A stretch of 64,000 nt of DNA from Cupriavidus campinensis (GCF_905397395.1 NZ_CAJPVH010000011.1:1-64000), one strand, 5' to 3'; shown: positions 17,609-25,568, numbered from the stretch's first letter. Numbers and translations: made by a program. Notes: generated by a model not told the origin, from the sequence alone.

Positions 17609-18610
17609 TCAGTTCAGGCTGATGTGGCCGTCCTTGACGACCTGGCTCCAGCGCAACGCCTCGCCCCGCACGTAGCGGGCAAGGTCGTCGGGCGTGCCGG
17701 GGCTCACGATCAGGCCCTCGGCGTCGGCGCGCTTGCGGAATGCCTCGGATGTCACGGCCTTGCGCGCCGCCGCGTTCAGGCGGGCGATGACCGGGCCCGG
17801 CGTGCCAGCCGGCGCGTAGAGCCCGTACCAGCTCTCCGCCACGTAGCCGGGCACGCCGGCCTCCGCGATGGTCGGCACGCTGGCCAGGTCGGGGCTGGCG
17901 GAGCGCTGGGCGCTGGTCACGCCGAGCGCGCGCAGCTTGCCCCCTTCCAGCAGATTGCCGACGGCGGACGCCGTGGCGAACATCAGGTCCACCTGCCCGC
18001 CGAGCAGGTCGGTGATGGCCGGGCCGGCGCCCTTGTAGGGGATGTGATTGAGGTCGACGTGGGCCAGCCGCTTGAACAGTTCGCCGGCCAGATGCGCCGA
18101 CGTGGCCGGCCCCTGCGAGGCAAACGAGACCTGCCCCGGCTTGGCCTTGGCGGCGGCAATCACGTCCTGCACGGACTTGTACGGGCTGTCCTTGCGCACC
18201 ACCAGCACATTGGGCGAGCGGCCGACGAGCATCACCGGCGCAAACGCCTTGTCGGTGGCATACGGCAGCTTCGGCTGGAGGCTCGGATTCACCGCATGGG
18301 CGAAGGTCGCCATGACCAGCGTGTAGCCATCGGGCGCACTTTTCGCCACATTGTCCGTGCCGATGATGGTGCCGCCACCGGGGCGGTTATCGATCACCAC
18401 GGCCTGACCGAGGTCCTGCGCCATGGCCACGCCCATCGCCCGGGCGATCAGGTCCGTGCCGCCGCCGGGCGAGAACGGCACCACGATGCGCACGGGCTTG
18501 TCTGGGAAGGTGCTGGCGGCCTGCGCCGCGCCGGGTGCCAAGGACGTCAAGGGCACCCACGCGGCGGCGATCAGGGCAAGGGAAACGGAACGAATGCTGG
18601 GAAGTGCCAA
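17609..18610 (-). CDS. Bug-family (TctC-like) substrate-binding protein
   Basis: 333 residues. A signal peptide (cleavage after about residue 31, 'GAAQA') precedes 'FPDKPVRIVVPFSPGGGTD', the Bug signature with its ligand-binding aspartate; 'VIDNRPGGGTIIGTDNVAK' and 'HIPYKGAGPAI' follow. The start is a TTG (18608-18610) supported by AGGAG about 6 nt upstream and by the position of the signal peptide. It is the first gene of the minus-strand operon leading into CoA-thioester enzymes, so it likely binds the carboxylic acid they metabolise (inference). No membrane partner is nearby. Confidence 0.92.
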   Translation of the reverse strand: MALPSIRSVSLALIAAAWVPLTSLAPGAAQAASTFPDKPVRIVVPFSPGGGTDLIARAMGVAMAQDLGQAVVIDNRPGGGTIIGTDNVAKSAPDGYTLVMATFAHAVNPSLQPKLPYATDKAFAPVMLVGRSPNVLVVRKDSPYKSVQDVIAAAKAKPGQVSFASQGPATSAHLAGELFKRLAHVDLNHIPYKGAGPAITDLLGGQVDLMFATASAVGNLLEGGKLRALGVTSAQRSASPDLASVPTIAEAGVPGYVAESWYGLYAPAGTPGPVIARLNAAARKAVTSEAFRKRADAEGLIVSPGTPDDLARYVRGEALRWSQVVKDGHISLN

Positions 18611-18726
18611 GGCTGTCTCCTGTAGCGTTTAGCCACGCCCTCGCGGGTGCGGGGCATGTGTCTGGAATGGCTACAGGTTAGGCTTCGGCGGGAATCGGCG
18701 CGATGGTCCAATTCCATCCAATGGAA

Positions 18727-19149
18727 TTAAGTGGGAGGACGTCGCCGCCGGGGCCGGGCCTGCTGGGCGGCGGCAAGGCCAAGGATCTTGCGGAAGGTCG
18801 GGCACTCCATATGGCTCGGCGCCGGGCAGGCCGCGGCGTGGCGCAGGCCGTCGCGCATGGCGGTGAGCTTGCGGATGGTCTGGTCGAGTGCGTCGGCCTT
18901 GTCGGCCAGCATCGTGCGGTCGATGCGCGGCTGCCCACCGGGCACGAAGACCGCGCCGATCTCGTCGAGCGAGAACCCGGCGGCACGGCCCAGCGCGATC
19001 AGCGCAAGGCGCTCCAGCACCCCGGCATCGAACACGCGGCGCTGCCCTCGCCGGCCGATGGGCACGATCAGGCCCTTTTCCTCATAGAACCGCAGCGTGG
19101 AGGCCGGTACGCCCGACTGGCGCACCACCTCGGAAATTTCCAGGCTCAC
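18727..19149 (-). CDS. MerR-family transcriptional regulator
   Basis: 140 residues, GTG start (19147-19149) with GAGG about 9 nt upstream. The N-terminal MerR helix-turn-helix 'SGVPASTLRFYEEKGLI' and wing 'RRVFDAGVLERL' occupy residues 12-50; a dimerisation helix runs to about 104. The tail has two cysteines, C108 and C116 (CX7C), fewer than the four that hold the [2Fe-2S] cluster of SoxR. It is transcribed away from the methyltransferase gene across a SoxR-box-like palindrome sitting in a 19-bp promoter spacer, so it very likely controls that promoter by the MerR DNA-distortion mechanism. The signal it senses is unknown. Confidence 0.92.
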   Translation of the reverse strand: MSLEISEVVRQSGVPASTLRFYEEKGLIVPIGRRGQRRVFDAGVLERLALIALGRAAGFSLDEIGAVFVPGGQPRIDRTMLADKADALDQTIRKLTAMRDGLRHAAACPAPSHMECPTFRKILGLAAAQQARPRRRRPPT

Positions 19150-19152
19150 GTC

Positions 19153-19183
19153 TTGACCTCAAGTTGACTTGAACTGGCATATT
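19153..19183 (+). promoter_or_regulatory. MerR-type promoter with SoxR-box-like operator in a 19-bp spacer
   Basis: A -35 box TTGACC (19153-19158) and a -10 box CATATT (19178-19183) are separated by exactly 19 bp, the over-long spacer typical of MerR-family targets. Inside lies TCAAGT-TG-ACTTGA (19159-19172), a perfect palindrome with 6-bp arms, nearly the core of the enterobacterial soxbox (CCTCAAGTTAACTTGAGG). It drives the methyltransferase gene and starts 3 bp from the divergent MerR start codon, so the regulator could also repress itself. Confidence 0.75.
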
Positions 19184-19230
19184 GCAGGCTTCGACGCCCG
19201 CAGACAAGCCAGACCAACCAGGAGACCCGC

Positions 19231-20064
19231 ATGGATGCGCCCCGCCCGACCGATGACTCCCAGACCGCGCTGTGGAACGGCACGGCCGGCAATGCCTGGG
19301 TCGATGCCCAGGCGATCCTCGACCAGTTGTTCCAGCCGTTCGAAGACCTGCTGGCCCAGACCACCGCCGAGCTTCAGGCGCACGCCGTGCTTGACGTGGG
19401 ATGCGGCACCGGCGGCACCACCGTGGCCGTGGCCCGGGCGGCCGGCCATGCGACGGGCATCGACATCTCCGCCCCCATGCTCTCCGCCGCGCAGGCGCGC
19501 GCCACAGCGCAGCAAGTGCCGGCGCAATTCATCCTCGCCGATGCCCAGACGCACGCCTTCGCCCCGGCCAGCTTCGACCTGATCGTGTCCCGCTTCGGCG
19601 TGATGTTCTTCGACGACCCGGTCCGCGCCTTCGCCAACCTGCGCCAGGCCCTCCGCCCCAGCGGCGCGCTGCGCGTCATCGCCTGGCGCAGCGCCGCCGA
19701 AAACCCCTTCATGACCACCGCCGAACAGGCCGCCGCCCCGCTGCTGCCCGAACTGCCCCAGCGCCAACCCAACGCCCCCGGTCAGTTCGCCTTCGCCAAC
19801 GCCGCCCGCGTCGAACAAATCCTAAAAGACAGCGGCTGGCACGGCATCAGCCTCCAGCCCATCGACGTCACGTGCACCTTCGCCAAAAAAGACCTGCTCA
19901 CCTACATCACCCGCCTCGGCCCCCTGGGCCGCATCCTCCCCGACCTCGACGAAAGCCGCCGGAAAGCCATCATCGATGCCGTGCGCCCGGCGTTCGCCCC
20001 ATACGTGCACGGCAAGACGGTCAGGCTGGATGTGGCGTGCTGGATGATTGGGGCGGAGGGGTGA
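19231..20064 (+). CDS. Class I SAM-dependent methyltransferase
   Basis: 277 residues of the Methyltransf_11/25 type. Motif I 'VLDVGCGTGGTT' (about residues 53-64) binds AdoMet, followed by acidic 'GIDISAPML', 'FILADAQ', and 'FDLIVSRFGVMFFDDPVRAFANLRQAL' (motif IV-V region, about 111-137). A CCAGGAG lies 6 nt before the ATG. The C-terminal third (about 190-277) is a substrate-cap region without recognisable specificity. The gene is under the MerR-type promoter next to it. Small molecule methylation is likely; the target is unknown. Confidence 0.92.
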   Translation: MDAPRPTDDSQTALWNGTAGNAWVDAQAILDQLFQPFEDLLAQTTAELQAHAVLDVGCGTGGTTVAVARAAGHATGIDISAPMLSAAQARATAQQVPAQFILADAQTHAFAPASFDLIVSRFGVMFFDDPVRAFANLRQALRPSGALRVIAWRSAAENPFMTTAEQAAAPLLPELPQRQPNAPGQFAFANAARVEQILKDSGWHGISLQPIDVTCTFAKKDLLTYITRLGPLGRILPDLDESRRKAIIDAVRPAFAPYVHGKTVRLDVACWMIGAEG

Positions 20065-20153
20065 GCTTTGTCGCCGGTCATTGGCAGTCACCGCGCAACT
20101 GAATAGGATGGCCGGATTTCTGTGGCATTCCTTTTGAGAGACACTCCCGCATC

Positions 20154-20373
20154 ATGCGCGCAACAAAATTCGTCGTCCCTTGTCTGGCACTCGTGTTTGG
20201 ATCGGCTTACGCCTTGGACGAGCGGAAAGGAACAGTGCGCGCTTGCCGCAGCGCTGGGCGGCGGCGCGATTGGCAACGCGTTGGAAATCAGGCGGTTGGC
20301 CTGCGAGGCCGAACTCAACGCCTGGCGCGCCGATCAGCTTCAGCGGGCCTTGGTCGACCTGCCTTTGAAGTAA
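20154..20373 (+). pseudogene. Probable frameshifted small exported protein
   Basis: A frame starting at ATG 20154 encodes a good signal peptide ('MRATKFVVPCLALVFGSAYA', about 20 residues, then 'LDERKG'). After about 20228 that frame turns Arg-rich, while the +1 frame continues with a plausible protein ('CALAAALGGGAIGNALEIRR', then '...ELNAWRADQLQRAL...') whose codons nearly all end in G or C, ending at TAA 20371-20373. One base change near 20220-20235 would join them into a product of about 73 residues. Either a recently broken gene, a sequencing error, or two overlapping short frames. No homolog recognised. Confidence 0.45.
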
Positions 20374-20389
20374 TGGCGATGGCGGCCAC

Positions 20390-21970
20390 CTAAGCCGCCA
20401 CTACCGCCTTCGACTCCTGCACCTCCCCGTCGCCCAGAATCTCCCGCGCGCTGGCCGGGCGGCGGTACAGGTAGCCTTGGGCGCAGTCCACGCCAACTTC
20501 CGCCAGCAAGGCGTGCTGGGCTTCCGACTCGATACCCTCCGCGATGACCACCAGCCGGAAGTGGTGCGCCATCGCCACGATGCTGCGCAGCAGGGCCCGG
20601 CCGTCCGGGGAGACGTCCTGGGTGAACTGCCGGTCGATCTTCAGGTAGTCGAACGGGAAGTTGCGGATCATGTCGAGGTTGTTGTTGCGCGTGCCGAAGT
20701 CGTCCACGGCCAGGCGGATGCCGGCGTGGTGCAGGCGGTCGAACGCTTCCATGGCTGCGCCGTGGTCGGCCAGCAGGTGGCGCTCGGTGATCTCCACCAC
20801 CAGCCCGGAGCCGGCCGGCATCGACGCCTGCAATGCCGCCAGCTCCGCCGCGAAGCCCTTGCGCCGCAGGTTCAGCGGTGCCACGTTCACGGCCACATGG
20901 AGCGCACGCGTCGGACAGTAGCGGTTCATGTCGTTCACGGCCTGATGCAGGACGAAGCGCGTGATGTCGTCGATCACCGCCGTGGATTCCACCGTTTCGA
21001 TGAACGACGCGGGCGGGATCATGCCCCAGCGCGGATGGCGCCAGCGCAGGAAGGCTTCCACGCCGATGGTCTCCCGCGTGCGCACCGCCACGATCGGCTG
21101 GTAGGCCAGATGGAACTCGCGGCGCCGCAGGCCCTGCCGCACGGCCTGGAGCAGCAGGCGCTTCGGCGCGGCCACGATCAGGAAGCCGGCCACGGCCAGT
21201 AGCCCCAACAGCAGCCCGATGGCGCCCACGAACAGCCCGTAGCGGCGCATCAATTCCGACGAGAACGCCGGGGAGGCCACCACCGCCACGGCGAGCGGAT
21301 AGGCGCTGGAGCGGGCCAGCGTGCTGCGCGGGATGGGGGTGGGCGCATCACGGTAGGTGCCGTCCTGGTCCATCATGGCCTCGCCCACGCTCAGGGCAAT
21401 GGTGCCGGCGCCGAATTCCTTGCCGTGCGCCAGGGTGTCCACGAGGTAGGTGCTGTCGATCACGAAGACCGCACCCTGCGAGGGCTGGCTGGCGCTGGGC
21501 AGGTACAGCACCAGCGCGGGCGCCTGCTCGCGGAACGGCGTGCGGCCCACCAGCACGATGCGCTGGTGTCGTGCGGCGGCCGTGTTATCGCCGAAATACC
21601 AGCTCAGCGGCACCTTGATCTCGCCACGTGCCGACGAGCAATAGATCACGTCATTGGCCACCATGGCCGCCGCGCGGGCATAGGGGATGTAGCTTTCGCG
21701 CTCGCGCAGCGGGCGGCCGATCTCCGCACAGGGCTTGCCGGCCAGCGGCGCCACGTGCCGGGCGCCCTCGCGCTCCACGGTGGCGATGATGCGTTCGATG
21801 GCGGCCACCACGTCCCGGGCGACCATCGACTCGCGGCGGTCCACCAGCTGCTGGGCGTACTGCTCTCCCACCCACAACGCAGTCGCCGTGGTCACCGCAC
21901 ACACCAGCAGCGACACCAGCCATGTGACGGGCGAGAAAGACCATCCCTCGAAGCGGTCGCGCCATGCCAT
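20390..21970 (-). CDS. CSS-motif EAL-domain cyclic-di-GMP phosphodiesterase
   Basis: 526 residues. A membrane segment (about 15-35), a periplasmic CSS domain with C81 and the C111-S112-S113 motif that can form a disulfide, a second membrane segment (about 244-267), then a cytoplasmic EAL domain. The signature reads E305-A-F instead of EAL; 'EITERHLL', 'DDFGTRNNNL', 'LKIDRQF', 'IAEGIES' and 'AQGYLYRRP' keep the main metal- and substrate-binding acids, although loop 6 after DDFGT is unusual. By family it hydrolyses c-di-GMP under control of periplasmic redox state. It starts 18 bp after the MerR-TPR gene, so it is probably in one unit with that gene and ku. Confidence 0.92.
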   Translation of the reverse strand: MAWRDRFEGWSFSPVTWLVSLLVCAVTTATALWVGEQYAQQLVDRRESMVARDVVAAIERIIATVEREGARHVAPLAGKPCAEIGRPLRERESYIPYARAAAMVANDVIYCSSARGEIKVPLSWYFGDNTAAARHQRIVLVGRTPFREQAPALVLYLPSASQPSQGAVFVIDSTYLVDTLAHGKEFGAGTIALSVGEAMMDQDGTYRDAPTPIPRSTLARSSAYPLAVAVVASPAFSSELMRRYGLFVGAIGLLLGLLAVAGFLIVAAPKRLLLQAVRQGLRRREFHLAYQPIVAVRTRETIGVEAFLRWRHPRWGMIPPASFIETVESTAVIDDITRFVLHQAVNDMNRYCPTRALHVAVNVAPLNLRRKGFAAELAALQASMPAGSGLVVEITERHLLADHGAAMEAFDRLHHAGIRLAVDDFGTRNNNLDMIRNFPFDYLKIDRQFTQDVSPDGRALLRSIVAMAHHFRLVVIAEGIESEAQHALLAEVGVDCAQGYLYRRPASAREILGDGEVQESKAVVAA

Positions 21971-21988
21971 GCCAAAAATACCCCTCCC

Positions 21989-22828
21989 CTAGTCCACCGG
22001 CTCTAGCCGGCGGTACTGGTTGTAATGCCGGATCGCGCGGCGCGGGTCGCCGAGGGCTTCGTGCAGCCGCGCGGCGTTGTAGTGCGCATCGGCGAAATCG
22101 GGGGCCATTTCGATGCACGCGTGGTAGCTCTCCAGCGCCTCGCGCGGCGCGCCGGCGTCTTCCAGCGCCACGCCGAGGTTGAAGTGCAGCAGCGGCTGCG
22201 CGGGCAATGCCGCCAGCGCGGCCCGGTAGCTGGCCACGGCGTCGGCATGGCGGCCCTGCTCGCTCAGCAGGCAGCCCAGGTTCAGCCAGGCATCGAGGTA
22301 ATCCGGCGCCGCTGCCACGGCCTGCCGATAGGCCGCTTCCGCGCCGGTGGCGTCGTCATGCTGCTCGCTGGCCACGCCGCGTTCGAACCAGCCAGTGGGA
22401 TCGGTGTCGCCCGTGAGTGAAGACGGTGCCCGCGCGCGTCGCAGATCGACGATATTGCCCGATGGCTGCGGCAGTCTGCCGGCCGCGTCCAGGTCCAGCA
22501 CGAACTGGCCCGTGTCCACATGCCAGCGGCCCTGGCGGTCTTGCACGGTCACGTCGCCGCCCACGGCGGACAGCCGCAGGCCGGTGGGCGGGCGCCCCTC
22601 GCCCAGCCCTTGCAGCCGTTTCAGGGAGCGGGTGATGTGGCGCGTGGGAATGCGCGAATCGCGCAGCGACTGGGCCGTGCGCAGCAGCACCACGTCCTGG
22701 AACGTGAACCGGTAGGCCTGGCGTGCGCCGCGCCGGGGCGCGATGACGCCGGCGGCGATCAGCGCCGTCACCACGGTGCGCGAGATGCCCAGCACGCCCT
22801 GGACATCGCGCATGGAGTAGTCATCCAT
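21989..22828 (-). CDS. MerR-like HTH plus tetratricopeptide-repeat protein
   Basis: 279 residues. The N-terminus resembles a MerR helix-turn-helix ('MRDVQGVLGISRTVVTALIAAG', in residues 6-28, then 'YRFTFQDVVLLRTAQSL'), followed by a linker with a beta-rich segment (about 85-115) and three or four TPR units (about 145-275: 'WFERGVASEQHDDATGAEAAY', 'AWLNLGCLLSEQGRHADAV', 'LHFNLGVALEDAGAPREAL', 'AHYNAARLHEALGDPRRAI'). ATG at 22828 chosen; a TTG codon lies immediately before it. The combination suggests a DNA-binding protein with a protein-interaction tail. It starts 45 bp after ku and 18 bp before the EAL gene. Function unknown. Confidence 0.85.
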   Translation of the reverse strand: MDDYSMRDVQGVLGISRTVVTALIAAGVIAPRRGARQAYRFTFQDVVLLRTAQSLRDSRIPTRHITRSLKRLQGLGEGRPPTGLRLSAVGGDVTVQDRQGRWHVDTGQFVLDLDAAGRLPQPSGNIVDLRRARAPSSLTGDTDPTGWFERGVASEQHDDATGAEAAYRQAVAAAPDYLDAWLNLGCLLSEQGRHADAVASYRAALAALPAQPLLHFNLGVALEDAGAPREALESYHACIEMAPDFADAHYNAARLHEALGDPRRAIRHYNQYRRLEPVD

Positions 22829-22873
22829 CAATACGCATCCATCGTGGCTTCCATGGCGGCTTCCCTCATGGCG

Positions 22874-23803
22874 CTAGCCCTGCTTGCGGGCGCGTTTTGG
22901 CTCGGCAGCGGTCTTGGCCGGCGCGGCGGCACGGCGGGCGGTCTTGCGCGGCGCGGTCTCTGCAACCGGCGCGGCAACCGGCGCGGCGGCCTTCCCCGCA
23001 CTCTTGGCAGCCGCCGGCTGGCGCTTGTTCGCGCCGATGCTCTTGCGCAGGGCTTCCATCAGGTCGATGACCTCGCCGCCGGACGGCGCCGGGGCCTCGA
23101 CCGCCACGGTGATCTTCTTGCCGGCGATCTTCTTGTCGATCTGGTCAAGGATGCGCTGCTTCTCCTCGTCGGTATAGGCCGAGGCGTCGTAGCCTTTCAC
23201 CGAGTTTTGTTCGATCAACTGCTGCGCCAGCGCCAGCTCGGCGGGCTGCACATCGGTTTCCTCGACGTGCAGGTCGGCCATGTCACGCACCTCGTCGGCA
23301 TAGAGCAGTTGCTGGAGGATCAGGCCATCGTCGCCCACGCGGATCTGCACCATGTACTGCTTGCCCTTCCACGACCATTTGGCCAGCGCGCAGGTCCTGG
23401 TCTTGCGCATGGCCTCGGCCAGCAGGTTGTACGGCTTGGCGCCGCGCTTGTCCGGGCCCAGATAGTAGGGCTTGTCGTAGTAGATCGGGTCGATCGCGCC
23501 GGCGGGCATGAAGGAGACGATGTCGATGGTCTGCTGCGCGGCTTCCTCCAGCGCGCTGAGTTCCTCGGGCGTGAAGGTCACATAGCGGTCTTTCTCGAAC
23601 TCGTAGCCCTTGACCATGTCGGCGCGCTCCACCACCACGTCTTCCTTCAGGCAGATGTACTGCTGGCGCAGGCGCGATCCGCAGCCCTTGTGCAGCAGGT
23701 TGAAGCTGATGCCGGACTTGCTCTCGGTGGCCGAGAACACTTTTACGGGAATCGACACCAGCCCGAAGCTGATGGATAGCGAGGCGATGGAACGTGCGGC
23801 CAT
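22874..23803 (-). CDS. ku: Ku protein (bacterial non-homologous end joining)
   Basis: 309 residues. The ring-forming Ku core spans about residues 1-255 ('SISFGLVSIPVKVFSATE', 'ISFNLLHKGCGSRLRQQ', 'YYLGPDKRGAKPYNLLAEAM'). The tail (about 262-309) is Lys/Ala/Pro-rich, as in Ku proteins whose basic C-terminus binds DNA. AGGAGGG lies 8 nt before the ATG. Ku binds double-strand ends and recruits LigD; no ligD gene is visible in this window, so the ligase must be elsewhere or a different ligase serves. It heads a run with the MerR-TPR and CSS-EAL genes. Confidence 0.96.
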   Translation of the reverse strand: MAARSIASLSISFGLVSIPVKVFSATESKSGISFNLLHKGCGSRLRQQYICLKEDVVVERADMVKGYEFEKDRYVTFTPEELSALEEAAQQTIDIVSFMPAGAIDPIYYDKPYYLGPDKRGAKPYNLLAEAMRKTRTCALAKWSWKGKQYMVQIRVGDDGLILQQLLYADEVRDMADLHVEETDVQPAELALAQQLIEQNSVKGYDASAYTDEEKQRILDQIDKKIAGKKITVAVEAPAPSGGEVIDLMEALRKSIGANKRQPAAAKSAGKAAAPVAAPVAETAPRKTARRAAAPAKTAAEPKRARKQG

Positions 23804-23861
23804 GGCGCAGCCCTCCTGAAGACTCCTGTGGTTCCGTCGAGTCTAGTCAACGCGGGGCCCT

Positions 23862-23923
23862 GCCCGCCAGCGGGCGCACGCCGCGAGTTTGTGACGGGTC
23901 ACCTCCTACAACGTAAATGTAGG
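23862..23923. promoter_or_regulatory. Three short palindromes in the ku upstream region
   Basis: Between the araC-type gene end and ku lie GCCCGC-CA-GCGGGC (23862-23875), GTGAC-GG-GTCAC (23891-23902) and CCTACA-N7-TGTAGG (23905-23923), each with perfect arms. They could be operator sites for the ku run, or hairpins at the end of the AraC transcript. No T tract follows on either strand. I see no convincing -35/-10 pair. Confidence 0.45.
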
Positions 23924-23939
23924 CGATGATGCACATTTT

Positions 23940-24878
23940 TCACGCCTCCGCCACACGGCGCACGCGATGCTGGCGCCGGTACGCGCCCGGTGCGATGCCG
24001 AAATGCTGCGCGAACACGCGGCCGAACGCAGCCTGCGAGGCGTAGCCGCACTGCTCGCCCACGGCAGCGGCGGAAAGCCCATCCTGCCGCAGCAGCCGGG
24101 CGGCGCGCTCCATGCGCAACGTGGTCACCAGTTCCAGCGGCGTCATGCCGCCCAGTTGGGCAAAGCGCCGCGCCAGCGTGGCGCGCGAGACGTTGCACAG
24201 CGCGGCCAGGCTATCGACGGTCCATGGCTGCTCCGGCGCCCGCACCACCGCCTCCACCACGCGCGTCATGCGGGCATCCGCCATCAGCGCGATCAACCCG
24301 CGCGACACCCCGCCCCGCTGGATCAAGGCCCGCAGCAGCACCGTGAACAGCGCCGTGGACAGGTCCGCCACAATCGCCGCCCCGCCCGGCCGTGGCCGGT
24401 CCGCCTCGGCATGCATCATGCCGATCAGGCCACGCAACCAGCTTGCATCCCCGTGCCGGTTGGCATCGTCGGTGCCGATGCACAGCACCTCCGGCAGCGT
24501 GCGCAGCAGCACATCGGCCGAACTGCCCAGCACGAAGGTGCCGCACAGGATGTCCAGTGGTGCGGCGGCGCCGGGCACGGTGACTTCGGTGACCACCCCG
24601 TTGAAATGGCGCGACGGCGCCACGGTGCGCGAGCCGGCCTGCAGGCCCATCAGCGTGTGGGCGGCACCGTGCGGGAACAGCAGCACATCACCGGCGGTGG
24701 CGCGCAGGCGCGCATCGCCCACAGTGATCTCGATCTGGCCTTCCAGGATCACGTGATACGGCACGTGCCCCGGCGCGGCCTGGGCGTTGAAGTCGGACCA
24801 GACCCCCGCCACGCGGCAACGCAGGTCCACGGTGCCCGACGGGGCCAGGAGGCGTATGAGTTCGCTAAGACTGTCCAT
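23940..24878 (-). CDS. AraC-family transcriptional regulator with cupin sensor domain
   Basis: 312 residues. An N-terminal cupin (AraC_binding_2/cupin_6 type; 'HVILEGQIEITVG' and 'GDVLLFPHGAAHTL', residues about 43-77) is followed by two C-terminal helix-turn-helices ('TVDSLAALCNVSRATLARRF' and 'AAVGEQCGYASQAAFGRVF', about residues 218-290). It diverges from the AhpD-like gene 153 bp away; regulators of this subtype often control an adjacent oxidoreductase or detoxification gene, which is the likely arrangement here (inference). Confidence 0.92.
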   Translation of the reverse strand: MDSLSELIRLLAPSGTVDLRCRVAGVWSDFNAQAAPGHVPYHVILEGQIEITVGDARLRATAGDVLLFPHGAAHTLMGLQAGSRTVAPSRHFNGVVTEVTVPGAAAPLDILCGTFVLGSSADVLLRTLPEVLCIGTDDANRHGDASWLRGLIGMMHAEADRPRPGGAAIVADLSTALFTVLLRALIQRGGVSRGLIALMADARMTRVVEAVVRAPEQPWTVDSLAALCNVSRATLARRFAQLGGMTPLELVTTLRMERAARLLRQDGLSAAAVGEQCGYASQAAFGRVFAQHFGIAPGAYRRQHRVRRVAEA

Positions 24879-25031
24879 TGAGACGATTGAGCAAAAAGTT
24901 GAGTGAATTCTAGTCCATTCGGATCGCCGGCACTCCTACTATGGAGTCCAAGGAAGCGCCACGCAGCACGGTGCCTCCGCAGCAAAGGAACCCCGATCTC
25001 TCAACTATCGAACCAGCAAGGAACTTCAATC

Positions 25032-25568
25032 ATGACCACCCGTCTCCATACCGCCCCCGTCCAGCAAGCCACCGGCCAGGCCGCCGAACTGTTCGGCACG
25101 ATCCGCAAGAGCCTCGGCAAGGTGCCGAATATGTACGCCACCATCGGCAGCAACGCGCCGGCCGTGTTGGCGCAGACGCTGCATGCCGGCGAAGTCGTGA
25201 AGGGAAGTTCACTCTCTGCGCGTGAACTGGAAGCGATCAACCTGTCCGTGAGCGAGCACAGTGGTTGTGACTATTGTGTGGCTGCCCATACGATGATTGC
25301 CAAGCTGGCCGGCTATACCGCCGAGGAAACGCGCCAGCTGCGCCAGGGCAGCTATCCGCAGGACGCCCGGACCGACGCGCTGGTGCAATTTGCCCTCGAA
25401 CTGGTGCGCACGCGCGGCACGCTGCCGGCCGCGAGCGTGGAGGCGGTGCGGGCCGCCGGCTTCAACGACACGCAGATCGTGGAGGCGGTGCACGCGGTAG
25501 GTGCCATCCTGTTCACCAATATGATCAACCGCGTGAACGACACCACGCTGGACTTCCCGGCCGTGTAA
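25032..25568 (+). CDS. Carboxymuconolactone decarboxylase / AhpD-like alkylhydroperoxidase family protein
   Basis: 178 residues. The redox motif E75-x3-C79-x2-C82-x3-H86 ('EHSGCDYCVAAH') is that of AhpD-type peroxidases: two cysteines for disulfide exchange with a histidine and glutamate for proton relay. 'VPNMYATIGSNAPAVL' and 'TNMINRVNDTTLDFPAV' are typical of the CMD family subgroup. AAGGAA lies about 9 nt before the ATG; upstream in-frame codons to 24903 lie in the promoter region. It probably removes organic peroxides and is likely controlled by the divergent AraC regulator. Confidence 0.92.
   Translation: MTTRLHTAPVQQATGQAAELFGTIRKSLGKVPNMYATIGSNAPAVLAQTLHAGEVVKGSSLSARELEAINLSVSEHSGCDYCVAAHTMIAKLAGYTAEETRQLRQGSYPQDARTDALVQFALELVRTRGTLPAASVEAVRAAGFNDTQIVEAVHAVGAILFTNMINRVNDTTLDFPAV

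Noticed and set aside
14516..18625. Very long plus-strand open frame (1369 codons) opposite the CoA-linked operon
   Set aside because: It is the antisense of four clearly identified genes. Its translation is rich in Arg, His, Gly and Ala with no domain, as is usual for antisense frames in high-GC DNA.
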